Shown here: piece by piece, positions 52,399-61,603 of the stretch
How positions within the stretch are numbered: position 1 is the stretch's first letter
Layout of the letters: every line of letters begins with the position of its first letter
Assembly: GCA_017620335.1 (NCBI GenBank)
Contig: JAFZQO010000052.1
Location: 28,581 to 92,580, forward strand
DNA: 64,000 nt
Direction: 5' to 3'
Source: Bacteroidales bacterium
GTDB lineage: Bacteria; Bacteroidota; Bacteroidia; Bacteroidales; UBA932
The notes under the pieces: generated by a model
Told to the model about the DNA's origin: nothing
Database searches by the model: none
The model's input: only the letters and a program-made list of their open reading frames with translations
Program-made: the position numbers and the translations under genes

Positions 52399-53568
52399 TC
52401 AAGGAACTATGATCTGCTTGCCGAGCTTGAGCTTGTCGCCAGAGTCGTCGACAGTCCAGTACTGCGGCTTGCGCGGGCCGTTGCCCTCGGAGTGGTGCAC
52501 TACGTAGCGCAGCTCGCCCTCGAAGGTGCGGAAAAGCATTCCGTGGCCGGAATTGTTGGCGAGGAACGGTTCGGGCTCCTGGACCCACGGGCCGGCGATG
52601 GTGCCGGACTCGGAGTAGCAGACAGCCTGGAGGTAGCGCTCCTTGCCCCAGGTGGACCAGAGCATGCCGAGCTTGCCGGTCTGGGTGCGGAACATCTGGG
52701 GGCCGTCGGTAACCCAGCCGGGCATCTTGAGGCCGAAGGTGGCTTCGCCAAGGCCGTTCATCTCGCCGCAGCAGGGCAGCTCGCTGGCGCGGAACATGGT
52801 CACAGGCCACTCGGAGATGGTCTCGGTGAGGTCCGGGGAAAGCTCGATGTAGTCCATCGTACCGTCGATGAGCTGGGTCCACTCGTGGACGAAGACCATG
52901 TAGATGTGGCCGTCCTCCTCGTAGAGCGTACCGTCGATGCAATCCCACTCATGCGGCTGGTAATCGTAGCCGGGGGTGACGGAGAAGGGCACGAACGGGC
53001 CCTCGGGGCTTTCCGAACGGAGCAGATAAGTCTGGTTGTGGGGCACGTTGTAGCGGCGCGGTACCTGCTGGATGAGGTCGCTGTGGTCGCTCCAGGTGCC
53101 GGCATAGTAATAGTAATCGCCGATCTTGTGGATCTCGGCGGCAGCGGCGAAGCCGGCTTTCTCGCACCAGGTGCCGCTGAGGTCGATGACATTGTAGGGT
53201 CCCTCCCACATCACGAGGTCCTTGCTGCGGTACTGACGGCCGCCGGAGCTGGTCAGGTAGTAGGTCTTGGTGACCGGGTCCGGATAGATGAACGGGTCGC
53301 TCATGGAGAGGTCGTTGAAGTGCACGGTGCGGATGCGGTTCTGCTCCTCGCGCATGCGGCGCATGCGCTCGGCCATGCCGGTGGTGTCGCGCGGGGCCTG
53401 GACGGTGGCGGAGCCTCCGAAATTGTTCTGCCCGGGGGCGGCAAGCGGAGCCTGCTCACCGGGTTCGATGCGGACCGGCTCGGCCTCGGTAGGAGCCGGG
53501 GTGTTCGTGCCACACGACGCGAACATTGCCGCGGCGAGGGCGATAAGGAATAGTGTTCTGGTTTTCAC
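52399..53568 (-). CDS. GH43 family lipoprotein
   Basis: 389 residues, lipobox FASC with Cys19, then a Pro/Glu-rich linker to about residue 60. The five-bladed GH43 propeller follows with catalytic base Asp91 (MSDPFIYPDP) and Asp212 (CIDGTLY). The general-acid position reads VTDGPQMF (Asp288), where many GH43 enzymes have Glu. Enzymes of this family release arabinose, xylose or galactose. The aromatic-rich stretch YYYYAGTWSDHSD may line the pocket. It is a single gene, with 269 bp of non-coding sequence before it. Confidence 0.85.
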   Translation of the reverse strand: MKTRTLFLIALAAAMFASCGTNTPAPTEAEPVRIEPGEQAPLAAPGQNNFGGSATVQAPRDTTGMAERMRRMREEQNRIRTVHFNDLSMSDPFIYPDPVTKTYYLTSSGGRQYRSKDLVMWEGPYNVIDLSGTWCEKAGFAAAAEIHKIGDYYYYAGTWSDHSDLIQQVPRRYNVPHNQTYLLRSESPEGPFVPFSVTPGYDYQPHEWDCIDGTLYEEDGHIYMVFVHEWTQLIDGTMDYIELSPDLTETISEWPVTMFRASELPCCGEMNGLGEATFGLKMPGWVTDGPQMFRTQTGKLGMLWSTWGKERYLQAVCYSESGTIAGPWVQEPEPFLANNSGHGMLFRTFEGELRYVVHHSEGNGPRKPQYWTVDDSGDKLKLGKQIIVP

Positions 53569-53837
53569 GTGTTTATGTGTTAAATGTTATTATGTTCTTT
53601 ATCATCAAGGATGGAGGAAAAGGCGGCGGACTGTGTTGAAAAACGAAAGAGGCGTTTTTTTATCCACTATTTTTTACAAAATTACGGAACTTTACAGTCA
53701 GTAATGAGGACATTTATTCTTATGTGGTGGACTTTTTTTCAAGAAAGATGGAATTTTTGTCAGCAGTTTTTTCACATAACGAAAGTAGTGGTCCCAGACA
53801 GGGGCCACTACTCGCTGTAAAGCGTATGTAAGGGATC
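53569..53837. other. Non-coding gap between GH43 and the polytopic membrane protein
   Basis: AT-rich 269 bp with T and A tracts. It contains the terminator hairpin at 53785-53811. No gene is supported: short frames here show no codon bias or motif. Confidence 0.5.
53785..53811 (-). terminator. Hairpin terminator after the polytopic membrane protein gene
   Basis: Stem GTAGTGG (53785-53791) with CCACTAC (53805-53811), extended inside by CCC/GGG (53793-53795 with 53801-53803), 27 bp after the stop codon. The T tract on the minus strand is short (TTTCG). Confidence 0.55.
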
Positions 53838-54941
53838 CTATGAGACGTCGGCGCGGGCCATGGCGTCCTTGTAGTACTTCTGGTTGATGAAGACATCCTC
53901 CTTGTAAGGGTTGATGTGGCGCTTCTTCGAGACGCAGATGATGTAGCCGAGGGCGATGATGTTGGTGACAAGGGCGAGGGCGCTGATGAACACCATCATG
54001 GAAGGATTGGCCGCCACCAATGACGGATCCACCGTTGTGCCTACGATGCCGTCGACGGCTGCCTGGCCTCCCGCGGCATACAGTTTCTCGATGGTGCCGA
54101 CGCCTTCGGGATACAGGACGGGAAGCGTGGCCCAGTTGAACCACTGGCTACCGTCCTTGAAGGTCTCCTGGAAGAGCGGGAACACCTGCGCGAACATGCA
54201 CCAGATGGCCAGGGTGTTGGCGCGGTTCTGGATCCAGCCGCCGCGGTTCCAGAGGAGGGCGGCGATGGTCGGGGCGAGGAGCAGGGCGACACCGCAGTAC
54301 CAACTGTGGGTAGGCAGGCAGTTATAGGTGTAGGCGAAGTTCCAGATGTCGTAAATGACGATGTACACCCAGGTCATGTCGGCCCAGATCATGTCCTTCT
54401 TGTCCTTGGAGGCATAGACGTTCCACCATGCCGTCATACAGAAGATGTTGAGGATACCAGCAACGCCGTTCATCACGTTGTGCCAGCCGCCGTACTGCCA
54501 TACGCCTTCGGAAGTGAGCCACCATTTGTTCCATCCCATGGCCGCGGACTCGAAGTCGGAGGCGCAGGCGATGAGGATGTTGATGGCCACGATGATGAAC
54601 GGGAAGGGCTTGAACCAGTGCTTGGCACCTATGCCCCATTTGTACTTGATCATCATGAAGCCGATACAGCCCGCAGTGGCGGCGTACAGCTTGGCATAGT
54701 GGAACCAGCCCTGCATATAGACATGGGTCTGGTTTTCGAGGGCCCACTGCTTGCCGGTCCTGACACCGATCCAGATGGCGAGGAAGTAAATGGTGAGGGC
54801 CAGCGGGACGGCCAGGAAGGTGATGATGCCGCCTGCCTTGGTGCGGCGGGCGAACTCATTGAGAAGGATGAGACCCAGCAGGACGACGAGCATCATCGCC
54901 CATTGGGGCAGGGCGTGAGCCCCATAAACTTGGAAGAACAT
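53838..54941 (-). CDS. Polytopic membrane protein, DUF5692-like
   Basis: 367 residues with about nine hydrophobic segments (for example MMLVVLLGLILLNEFA, IITFLAVPLALTIYFLAIWIGV, FPFIIVAINILIACASD, MVFISALALVTNIIALGYII) joined by Trp-rich loops (GWHNVMNGVAGILN, WADMTWVYIVIYDIWNF, WNRGGWIQNRANTLAIW). I recall this pattern from the DUF5692 membrane family in gut bacteria, but I cannot confirm it here. The C-terminus is charged and cytoplasmic-looking (KKRHINPYKEDVF). It is a single gene, divergent from the M28 peptidase. Function unknown. Confidence 0.7.
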   Translation of the reverse strand: MFFQVYGAHALPQWAMMLVVLLGLILLNEFARRTKAGGIITFLAVPLALTIYFLAIWIGVRTGKQWALENQTHVYMQGWFHYAKLYAATAGCIGFMMIKYKWGIGAKHWFKPFPFIIVAINILIACASDFESAAMGWNKWWLTSEGVWQYGGWHNVMNGVAGILNIFCMTAWWNVYASKDKKDMIWADMTWVYIVIYDIWNFAYTYNCLPTHSWYCGVALLLAPTIAALLWNRGGWIQNRANTLAIWCMFAQVFPLFQETFKDGSQWFNWATLPVLYPEGVGTIEKLYAAGGQAAVDGIVGTTVDPSLVAANPSMMVFISALALVTNIIALGYIICVSKKRHINPYKEDVFINQKYYKDAMARADVS

Positions 54942-55062
54942 TGCTGTAAGGATTATAAAGGTTTAAGGTTATCAGTTACGTTATTAAAACGTTGCAATAT
55001 AAACAAATTGCGCCGTTTTTCCCAATTTTACACTTTCTTTGCAGAAGAAACCATCCAAGGAA

Positions 55063-56322
55063 ATGAAGAGACTGCTTATTATCCTTCTGGCGCTCGTCGC
55101 CGTGCAGGCCGGCGCTCAGGACATGGCGCGTTACCAGCATATCGTCAAGAAACTCAGCTCGGCCAAATACCAGGGGCGCGGATATGCTCGCGACGGTGCC
55201 AACAAGGCTGGGAAATACCTGAAGAAGGAGTTCTTCAGGGCCGGCGTCGACGAGGTCATAATCCAGCCCTTCCTGCTGGACATCAACACTTTCCCCGGAG
55301 TGATGAAAATGTCTTTGGACGGGAATAAGATGGTCCCGGGGGTGGATTTCACGATGCGCGAGTACTCTCCCGGCATCAAGGGGAAATTCCCTCTTTACTA
55401 CATCGACACCCTGAATTATGACTCAGAGAAGATCTTCCGTGACCTGGAAAAGCCGGAAAACAAGGATGCGTTCGTGGTGTGCGACTTCATGTTCTCATAC
55501 AAGCACCGCGCGGATTTCAACCGCCTGCAAACCAGCGGCGGAGCCCCGAACGCAGGCATACTCTTCACCTGGGACGAGCCTCTCAAGTTCTACAAGGCCT
55601 ATGGCGACCACGTGGTGGACAAGCCGATAGCCTGGGTGCCACACCGCTTCCCGAAGGATGCGAAGGAGCTGAAAGCCAAGGTTAAGAACAAGTTCCTGAA
55701 AGGCTATGAGTGCTTCAATGTCATTGCGAAGGTGGAGGGCGCGCGCCATGACAGTTGCTACGTCTTCACCGCGCATTACGACCATCTGGGCAACCTCGGC
55801 CGCAAAGTGTTCTATGCAGGAGCCCACGACAATGCCTCCGGCACCGCTGCCATCGTCACCCTGGCGGCTTACTATGCAGAGAACCGCCCGGAATTCGACA
55901 TGTATTTCATTGCTTTCTCCGGCGAGGACGCCTACCTGAGGGGCTCGCAGTGGTATGTGGACCATCCGCTTGTGCCGCTGGAGCAGATCAAGTACCTGTT
56001 CAACCTCGACATGATTGGCGACAACAATCCCGTGCAGTACTGCGAGGTCAGCAAGGAGGGCATGGACGGCTATGCGCTGTTCGAGGAAATCAATGGCGAA
56101 AAACATTATTTCGAGGCGCTGGACAGGCAGGCGCTGCAGGAAAACAGCGACCACTATCCTTTCGCCGTCAGGCACGTCCCGTGCATTTTCCTTGAGAACG
56201 AGGGCGGCGACGCCTTCAAGTATTATCACACGGTTTACGACACTTACAAGAACGCGATCTTCGACAGCTACGAGCCCGTATTCCGTCTGGTCCGCGACTT
56301 CATTGACCGTTATCAGCGATGA
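55063..56322 (+). CDS. M28-family zinc aminopeptidase, exported
   Basis: 419 residues from MKRLLIILLALVAV; signal peptide ends AGAQ (19). The upstream ATG at 55039 is rejected because it places eight polar residues before the signal. The M28 site is complete: HYDHLG, AGAHDNASGTA, SGEDAYLRGS (Glu), NLDMIGDN and the late His in ENSDHYPFA. The enzyme should release N-terminal residues from peptides in the periplasm with two zinc ions. A PA-like insert may lie at about 120-200. It overlaps the DUF3667 gene by ATGA. Confidence 0.9.
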   Translation: MKRLLIILLALVAVQAGAQDMARYQHIVKKLSSAKYQGRGYARDGANKAGKYLKKEFFRAGVDEVIIQPFLLDINTFPGVMKMSLDGNKMVPGVDFTMREYSPGIKGKFPLYYIDTLNYDSEKIFRDLEKPENKDAFVVCDFMFSYKHRADFNRLQTSGGAPNAGILFTWDEPLKFYKAYGDHVVDKPIAWVPHRFPKDAKELKAKVKNKFLKGYECFNVIAKVEGARHDSCYVFTAHYDHLGNLGRKVFYAGAHDNASGTAAIVTLAAYYAENRPEFDMYFIAFSGEDAYLRGSQWYVDHPLVPLEQIKYLFNLDMIGDNNPVQYCEVSKEGMDGYALFEEINGEKHYFEALDRQALQENSDHYPFAVRHVPCIFLENEGGDAFKYYHTVYDTYKNAIFDSYEPVFRLVRDFIDRYQR

Positions 56323-57206
56323 AAGCCAAGGGAAAGAAGCATTCGTTCCAGACGCGCAGGCGCGCCTTCTCCATCTGGCAGAAGCTGGGATACCTCCCAT
56401 GGCACAAACCCGTGGAAGCCAAGGATAAAAAGCGTTCCGGCGATTTCTACAAGGGGGCTTTCGACAGCATACCTTTCCTCAACGACGACGCCAAGCGCAC
56501 CTTCACCCACCTTCTCCTCCGCCCCGGGTACATGATCCGGGACTATATCAACGGGCAGCACTCGAAATATCTGGCGCCGCTTACCGCGCTCATCATCTTC
56601 TACGCCTTCTTCGCGCTGGTCTCGGCCCTGTTGAAGCCTTATCAACAGGAGGACCGCATTCCAATCAATGCAGAATATTCTATTGAGGAAGGCGAAAACG
56701 GGACTCCTAAAGAATTCGAAAAAGTCATGGGCAACATCGTAGATATCGTGAGGAGGGGCTATGTTCTCCTGCACTTGGACGAGTTCCCGGACGAAGTCGA
56801 TTCGCAGCGCGAATCCTCACTGGCTGCGTTTGAGGGTGTCCTTCGCAGCCAGGGGATTCCGCTCTTTATCGGAGAGTTCCTGTTTCTGTGGCTGGCCATG
56901 ATGGCCGTCATGCGGAAGGGCCCGCTGAGCCCTTCCGCATGCGCTGCAACATCGGCTTACATCCTCTGCCAGTTCAGCTTCTTCATGCTCTTCGCCGTGC
57001 TTCTTTCCTGGGGCAGCAGCTCAAAGATCGGCCTTGCCCTCATGTTTCTTCTGTTGTTCATCGATTACAAGCAGCTTTTGGGCGTCAGCAATAGGAAAGC
57101 CCTCTCCCTTACCATCCGTACCGGCATCATGTACGCAGTATTCATGGGTTTACTGCTCCTGACCGTCGGTATCGTGGTAGTCTTCCTTGCCTTTCTCAAG
57201 GTTTAG
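56319..57206 (+). CDS. DUF3667 membrane protein
   Basis: 295 residues. The N-terminal part TRRRAFSIWQ, PFLNDDAKRTFTHLLLRPGYMIRDYINGQHSKYLAPLTALII is the DUF3667 signature (RPGxxIRxYIxGxR.xYxxP type). About four to five membrane helices follow. DUF3667 proteins have no defined function. It is translationally coupled to the M28 peptidase, and its last bases TTAG also form the stop of the convergent esterase gene. Confidence 0.85.
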   Translation: MKAKGKKHSFQTRRRAFSIWQKLGYLPWHKPVEAKDKKRSGDFYKGAFDSIPFLNDDAKRTFTHLLLRPGYMIRDYINGQHSKYLAPLTALIIFYAFFALVSALLKPYQQEDRIPINAEYSIEEGENGTPKEFEKVMGNIVDIVRRGYVLLHLDEFPDEVDSQRESSLAAFEGVLRSQGIPLFIGEFLFLWLAMMAVMRKGPLSPSACAATSAYILCQFSFFMLFAVLLSWGSSSKIGLALMFLLLFIDYKQLLGVSNRKALSLTIRTGIMYAVFMGLLLLTVGIVVVFLAFLKV

Positions 57207-58576
57207 TTCCTCCTTCTCTGGCCGCCCTGCTGCTGAGGGGGCTCGGGCATGGTGAGGACCTGGGCGTTCATCCACTCGAAGATGTTGGCGTGGCCCTGGG
57301 GGGCGACCGTACCGCCTCCGTCGTTGCTGGGCTTCACGTCGCCCTCGCTCTGCTCCTGGGAGTGCGTGACAGCGTCGTTAAAGAGGTAGCACCATGAGAA
57401 GTGGCCGAGAAGCTTCTGGCCGGGGTTGTCGATACCCTGGACGTTCTCGAACATCGACATCCAGACGTTCTTGCCTCCCGCCTTCACGATACGCTGGAAC
57501 ATGGGGATGCAGTGGGTCTTGGGATCGACCGTCTGGTCGTCATAGGACTGCACGATCCATATGTTCTCCTCCGCGAGCAAAGCGATCTCATTGTCGGAGA
57601 TGTACTGGTTCGTGTAAGCCTCGCAGGTGGGATATGCCGCCGCGAAGAACTTGGGATAGCGCATCAGCATCGCCACGGTCATGTATCCGCCGTTGGAGCA
57701 GCCTCCGAGATAGATACGGCTGCGGTCCACGTCGGGATGGTTCGCGACAAAGTCGTCGATGCAGGACTTGAGCACGTCGGCGTAGAGGGAAGGATATTCG
57801 CCGTGGCTGAAGCCGTGCACGGAGCCCATCCACATGGTGGGGCACTGGATGGAGAGCACGTAAGCACCGCCTGCTCCGCCCTCAGTCGTGAAATGCGACT
57901 GGATCTGCGGACGGATGAGGGAGACGACCTCGTTGCCGAGAAGGGTGATCGACACGTCGACACCGCCTTCGCCGCCGCCATGGAGCCAGATGACCAGAGG
58001 GTTGGCCTTTCCGTCACCCTTGAGCGACCAGGGCTCGTAGGAGGCATAGGTGAGGGTGATGTCCTCGGCCTTGCCGGTAGCCTTGCCGGTGAAGGTGCCC
58101 TTGTTGAAGAAGTCAGCCTCGGAGAGGAAGTCCTTGAGGGCTTTGTCCGTCGCGCACTCGATGGCGGTATATTTCTGCTTGCCGACCTTGAGGACCTTGC
58201 CCTTCTTCAGGCCGACGCTGACGCTGTACTCGTCCCTCCAGACGCCGTCGCCCTTGGTCAGGCCGAGGCCGCGGCCGGAGGCCTTCTCGAGGCCGAGCGC
58301 GAGGTATTCGCCGTCCGGGTCGAACGCTCCCCTGGAGTCGCAGGGATAGACTGATTTGACGTTACGTTCGGTACCGTTCGTGTTCACGGACAGGACGGAA
58401 GGATCAAGGATCTCAACCTTGAATTCCGGCTTGACCACCACGAGGTTGACGGCCGTCGAGGACTCATAGGTGGTGACACCTACGACCTGGGGCTCCATCT
58501 TCAGGGTCTGAGCGCTTGCGGAAAGGACTGCGGCACATGCAGCCAGCGCTGCTGCGAAAAGTCTTATCTTGTTCAT
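57203..58576 (-). CDS. Exported alpha/beta-hydrolase esterase (PHB-depolymerase/EstA type), copy 1
   Basis: 457 residues, signal peptide ending SASAQ (about 23). Residues 25-150 form an esterase Ig-like N-domain. The hydrolase domain has oxyanion motif IWLHGGGEGG, nucleophile Ser294 in GGCSNGGYM, acid Asp in QSYDDQTVDP and His in LLGHFSWCY. A low-complexity tail PPQQQGGQRRRN ends the protein. Relatives deacylate polysaccharides or cleave aryl esters. It lies 22 bp after its paralogue, so they form one operon. Substrate is unknown; xylan or pectin acyl groups are possible. Confidence 0.88.
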   Translation of the reverse strand: MNKIRLFAAALAACAAVLSASAQTLKMEPQVVGVTTYESSTAVNLVVVKPEFKVEILDPSVLSVNTNGTERNVKSVYPCDSRGAFDPDGEYLALGLEKASGRGLGLTKGDGVWRDEYSVSVGLKKGKVLKVGKQKYTAIECATDKALKDFLSEADFFNKGTFTGKATGKAEDITLTYASYEPWSLKGDGKANPLVIWLHGGGEGGVDVSITLLGNEVVSLIRPQIQSHFTTEGGAGGAYVLSIQCPTMWMGSVHGFSHGEYPSLYADVLKSCIDDFVANHPDVDRSRIYLGGCSNGGYMTVAMLMRYPKFFAAAYPTCEAYTNQYISDNEIALLAEENIWIVQSYDDQTVDPKTHCIPMFQRIVKAGGKNVWMSMFENVQGIDNPGQKLLGHFSWCYLFNDAVTHSQEQSEGDVKPSNDGGGTVAPQGHANIFEWMNAQVLTMPEPPQQQGGQRRRN

Positions 58577-58598
58577 AGTCTTTCTTGCTTTTGGAGGT

Positions 58599-59957
58599 TT
58601 ACCATGTAGTGTTTGTAGGGACGATGTCGACGAGCTTCTGCGCGTTCATCCACTCGAAGAGGTTGCTGAAACCCTGGGGGGCGACGGTGCCGCCGCCGTT
58701 GTTGGTCGGCTTCATGTCAGCGGTCGACTGCTCCTGGGCGCCGGTGACCTGGTCGTTGAACACGTAAACCCAGGAGAAGTGGCCCATGAGCCTCTGGCCG
58801 GGGGTGTCGGTGCCGATCACGTTCTCGAACATCGAGATCCAGACGTTCTTGGCCCCGGCCTCCATGAGGCGCTTGTAAGTGGGGATGCAGTACTCCCGGG
58901 GATTGACGGTGGTGTCGTCGAAGGACTGGACAATCCAGACGTTCTCCTCGGCGAGCTGCTTGATCTGGGTGTCGGAGATGTTGGCGTCAGCATAGGCCTC
59001 GCAGGTGGGATAGGCCGCAGCGAAGAAGTGGGGGTTCCTAAGGACCATGTTCATGGTCATGAAACCTCCGTTCGAGCAGCCGCCGATGTAGATGCGGCGG
59101 GGATCGACGTCGGGATTCTGCACGAGGTAATTGTCGATGCAGGACTTAAGGACGTCGGAATAGAGCGACGGATATGCACCGGTGCCCATTCCCTTCGAAG
59201 TATCCATCCACATGGTGGGGCACTGGACGGCGAGGACATAGGCACCCTTGTCGCCGCCTTCGGTCGTGAAGTGCGACTGGATGTCGTTGCGGATGAGCGC
59301 GACCACCTCGTTGCCCATGAGCTCGATGGACACGTCAGTGCCGCCTTCGCCCATGCCGTGGAGCCAGATCACGAGGGGATTCTGCTTGCCGTCGATGCGC
59401 AGGGCTTCGGGCTCGAATGCGCCGTAAGTAAGGGTGACGTCACCCGGACGGCCGGTATAAGGACCGGTGAAGGTTCCGCGGTGGAAGAAGTCGGACTCGG
59501 AGACGAAGTTGCGGAGGGCATGGTCGGTGGCGCAGTCCACGGCCGTGTACTTCTGGCCGCCGGCCTTGATGCTCTTGCCGGGCTTGAGGGCGACCTTCAC
59601 GGGATATGCCGTGCTCCAGGTACCCATTCCCCTGGACACGAGCGGGGCGACGCCGCGCTCCCTGCTGACCTCGAGGCCGAATGCGAGATAGTCGCCGCCA
59701 TCAGCCCACTCACCGCGGTCATCGCAGGTATAGACGATCTTGACGTTCCTTTCAACGCCGTTGGTCTGGACCGAGAACACCGAAGGGTCAAGGGCGTCGA
59801 GCTTCACCTCGGGCTTCACGACCACGAGGTTGACGGAGGTGTAAGACTCATAAGCCGTGATGCGCACGACCTGATTGGTCATCTTCAGGGTCTGGGCTCC
59901 GGCTGTCGCCGCAATGGTAAGTGCCAGGGCGGCGAGGATAGGTTTGATACTTCTCAT
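58599..59957 (-). CDS. Exported alpha/beta-hydrolase esterase (PHB-depolymerase/EstA type), copy 2
   Basis: 452 residues, signal peptide ending TAGAQ (22). It is aligned end to end with copy 1: Ig-like domain to about 150, IWLHGMGEGG, Ser295 in GGCSNGGFM, Asp in QSFDDTTVNP, His in LMGHFSWVY, and the same C-terminal VAPQGFSNLFEWMNAQ. It lacks the Gln/Arg-rich tail. The duplication is old enough that many surface positions differ. It is the promoter-proximal copy; a TATTTTTG -7 match lies about 48 bp upstream (plus-strand 60005-60012). Confidence 0.88.
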   Translation of the reverse strand: MRSIKPILAALALTIAATAGAQTLKMTNQVVRITAYESYTSVNLVVVKPEVKLDALDPSVFSVQTNGVERNVKIVYTCDDRGEWADGGDYLAFGLEVSRERGVAPLVSRGMGTWSTAYPVKVALKPGKSIKAGGQKYTAVDCATDHALRNFVSESDFFHRGTFTGPYTGRPGDVTLTYGAFEPEALRIDGKQNPLVIWLHGMGEGGTDVSIELMGNEVVALIRNDIQSHFTTEGGDKGAYVLAVQCPTMWMDTSKGMGTGAYPSLYSDVLKSCIDNYLVQNPDVDPRRIYIGGCSNGGFMTMNMVLRNPHFFAAAYPTCEAYADANISDTQIKQLAEENVWIVQSFDDTTVNPREYCIPTYKRLMEAGAKNVWISMFENVIGTDTPGQRLMGHFSWVYVFNDQVTGAQEQSTADMKPTNNGGGTVAPQGFSNLFEWMNAQKLVDIVPTNTTW

Positions 59958-60139
59958 AGTGGTATATTAGATGATTGATTCTGTGCTTATAAGGGCAACC
60001 CTCTCAAAAATAATAAATTCGCCGGACAATAGGAAGTTGTTCCGCAAAGATTAAACATTGGATTGCGTATTTGTTCGCAGGGGCAAATTATTGGATGGAA
60101 AAGCCGGCTCCAGAGTGCCCGAATGTGTCCGGAAATGGT

Positions 60140-60147
60140 TACCTTTG
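60140..60147 (+). promoter_or_regulatory. -7 element upstream of the S41-like gene
   Basis: Perfect TACCTTTG, 22-28 bp before the two candidate ATGs (60169, 60175). It excludes the far upstream ATG at 60058 as the start. No TTG is seen at the usual distance. Confidence 0.4.
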
Positions 60148-60174
60148 GGGGTTCGATTTATTGGAGTAATGACA

Positions 60175-61095
60175 ATGAAGAAACTGATTGGACATCTCCT
60201 GTTGCCGGTACTGGCCTTGTCGGCCGTATCCTGCACCTTCTTTATCAACCAGAATACGCCGAAGGGGTATATACGTTATGCCGTGTATCTTTTGGACCGG
60301 GACGGCCTGTATGCCGACGGGGCGGAATGGGAAGGGAAGCGGACCGAAGTGCTTAAGGCGGCCAGGTCCATAGCAAGTCTCGATGAAGCCCACGACCTGA
60401 TACAGGAGGCAGCCGAGGTGGCCGGAGGCAAGCATTCCTTCATCATGGAGCCGGTCAGGGATACGGCGTCCTATCCGGAACGTGTACCTGAAGTGGAAAT
60501 GTTGGAAGGAGGTATTGTCCACGCCTTGTTGCCGGGACACACGGGTGTAAAGGTAAGCGATTCGCTATACATTCATACGGTGTTCGATTATCTGCAGGAG
60601 CACCTGGATGCCAGGGGCGTCATTGTCGACTTAAGGAATAACACCGGAGGCAACATGTACCCGATGATAACCTCCGTTTCTCCGCTGCTGCCGGACGGCA
60701 TCGTCCTCCAGTTCAAGAGCCGCAAGAAAACTACGCCGATTCCCCTCGGGTATGTGACGGAATCTTATCAAATAGCGCCCGAGAGTATCCGCAAATTCCC
60801 GGCTTCCACCCCCGTCGCCGTCCTGACTGACGACAGGACCGGCAGTTCCGGGGAAGCGACGCTGATCTGCTTCCTGGGCCTGGACAATGTAAAGACCTTC
60901 GGCGGCCCCACCGCCGGATATCCCAGCGGTAACGTAACCCATACCTTGGCCGACGGTTATCTGTTCGCCATCACAAGGTCCGCCGAAATCGCCCGCACCG
61001 GTGAAGTTTTCTGTGAAGACCCCATCAATCCTGACGTCATTACAGATACTCCCCTGGAGGATGCCGTCGCCTGGATAGAGTCGCTTGATCAATAG
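60175..61095 (+). CDS. S41-family peptidase-like lipoprotein
   Basis: 306 residues from MKKLIGHLLLPVLAL; lipobox AVSC gives Cys20. Starting two codons earlier (60169) is also possible. The tail-specific protease core is visible: GVIVDLRNNTGGNMYPM, PVAVLTDDRTGSSGEATLICF with Ser224-Ser225 at the nucleophile position, and TFGGPTAGYPSGNVTHTLADG. There is no PDZ domain and no clear Lys general base of the CtpA type, so it resembles the tricorn/IRBP side of S41. It precedes greA by 9 bp in one transcript. Confidence 0.82.
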   Translation: MKKLIGHLLLPVLALSAVSCTFFINQNTPKGYIRYAVYLLDRDGLYADGAEWEGKRTEVLKAARSIASLDEAHDLIQEAAEVAGGKHSFIMEPVRDTASYPERVPEVEMLEGGIVHALLPGHTGVKVSDSLYIHTVFDYLQEHLDARGVIVDLRNNTGGNMYPMITSVSPLLPDGIVLQFKSRKKTTPIPLGYVTESYQIAPESIRKFPASTPVAVLTDDRTGSSGEATLICFLGLDNVKTFGGPTAGYPSGNVTHTLADGYLFAITRSAEIARTGEVFCEDPINPDVITDTPLEDAVAWIESLDQ

Positions 61096-61104
61096 TTCCG
61101 AGCC

Positions 61105-61572
61105 GTGGAATACCTGTCAAAGCAACGATACGACGAGATTGCGGCCGAGTTGAAGCATCTTATCAACGAGGTTTATCCCAAGGTGAAGGACGACCTCGCG
61201 GAGGCCCGGGCCCAGGGGGATCTGAGCGAAAATGCGGGATACCGTGAAGCGAGGCGCATCCAGGCGAAGACCATCAGCCGTATCCGTTTCCTGCAGAAGG
61301 TCCTGGAGCATTCGCGCGTGATCAACCCCGACGTCCTCCCCAAAGACCAGGTTTCCCTTCTGAGCAAGGTTGAATTCACGAACCTCTCGACGAATACCCG
61401 CATGACATTCAAGATAGTCAGCCCCCACGAGATGGACCTCGATGCCGGCAAGATTTCGCTGAAATCCCCGATCGGCGCCGCCCTGATGGGCAAAAAGGTC
61501 GGCGAAATCGCCGTGGCCCAGGTCCCCTCCGGGACCCTGCGCCTGAGAATCGAAAGCATCACGCTCGATTGA
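61105..61572 (+). CDS. greA: Transcription elongation factor GreA
   Basis: 155 residues with a GTG start at 61105, the only start that gives the full N-terminal coiled coil (YLSKQRYDEIAAELKHLI). The tip carries GDLSENAGYREAR, with Asp39 and Glu42 that bring Mg to the RNA polymerase active site. The FKBP-like C-domain follows (KISLKSPIGAALMGKKVGEIAVAQVPSG). It rescues backtracked RNA polymerase. It follows the S41-like gene by 9 bp; its stop codon lies inside a hairpin. This is the last GC-rich gene before the AT-rich island. Confidence 0.94.
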   Translation: MEYLSKQRYDEIAAELKHLINEVYPKVKDDLAEARAQGDLSENAGYREARRIQAKTISRIRFLQKVLEHSRVINPDVLPKDQVSLLSKVEFTNLSTNTRMTFKIVSPHEMDLDAGKISLKSPIGAALMGKKVGEIAVAQVPSGTLRLRIESITLD

Positions 61573-61581
61573 GCGTGATGC
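61556..61581 (+). repeat. Perfect 11-bp inverted repeat across the greA stop codon
   Basis: Arms GCATCACGCTC (61556-61566) and 61571-61581 with a 4-base loop; the TGA stop (61570-61572) is inside. No T tract follows, so it may protect mRNA ends or act with the next hairpin. Confidence 0.55.
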
Positions 61582-61603
61582 CTGGTTCCATAATCATTAC
61601 TTT

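Noticed and set aside
60058-60174. Extended N-terminus of the S41-like protein from the ATG at 60058
   Set aside because: It would place 39 residues before a good lipoprotein signal, and a -7 box lies inside the extension.
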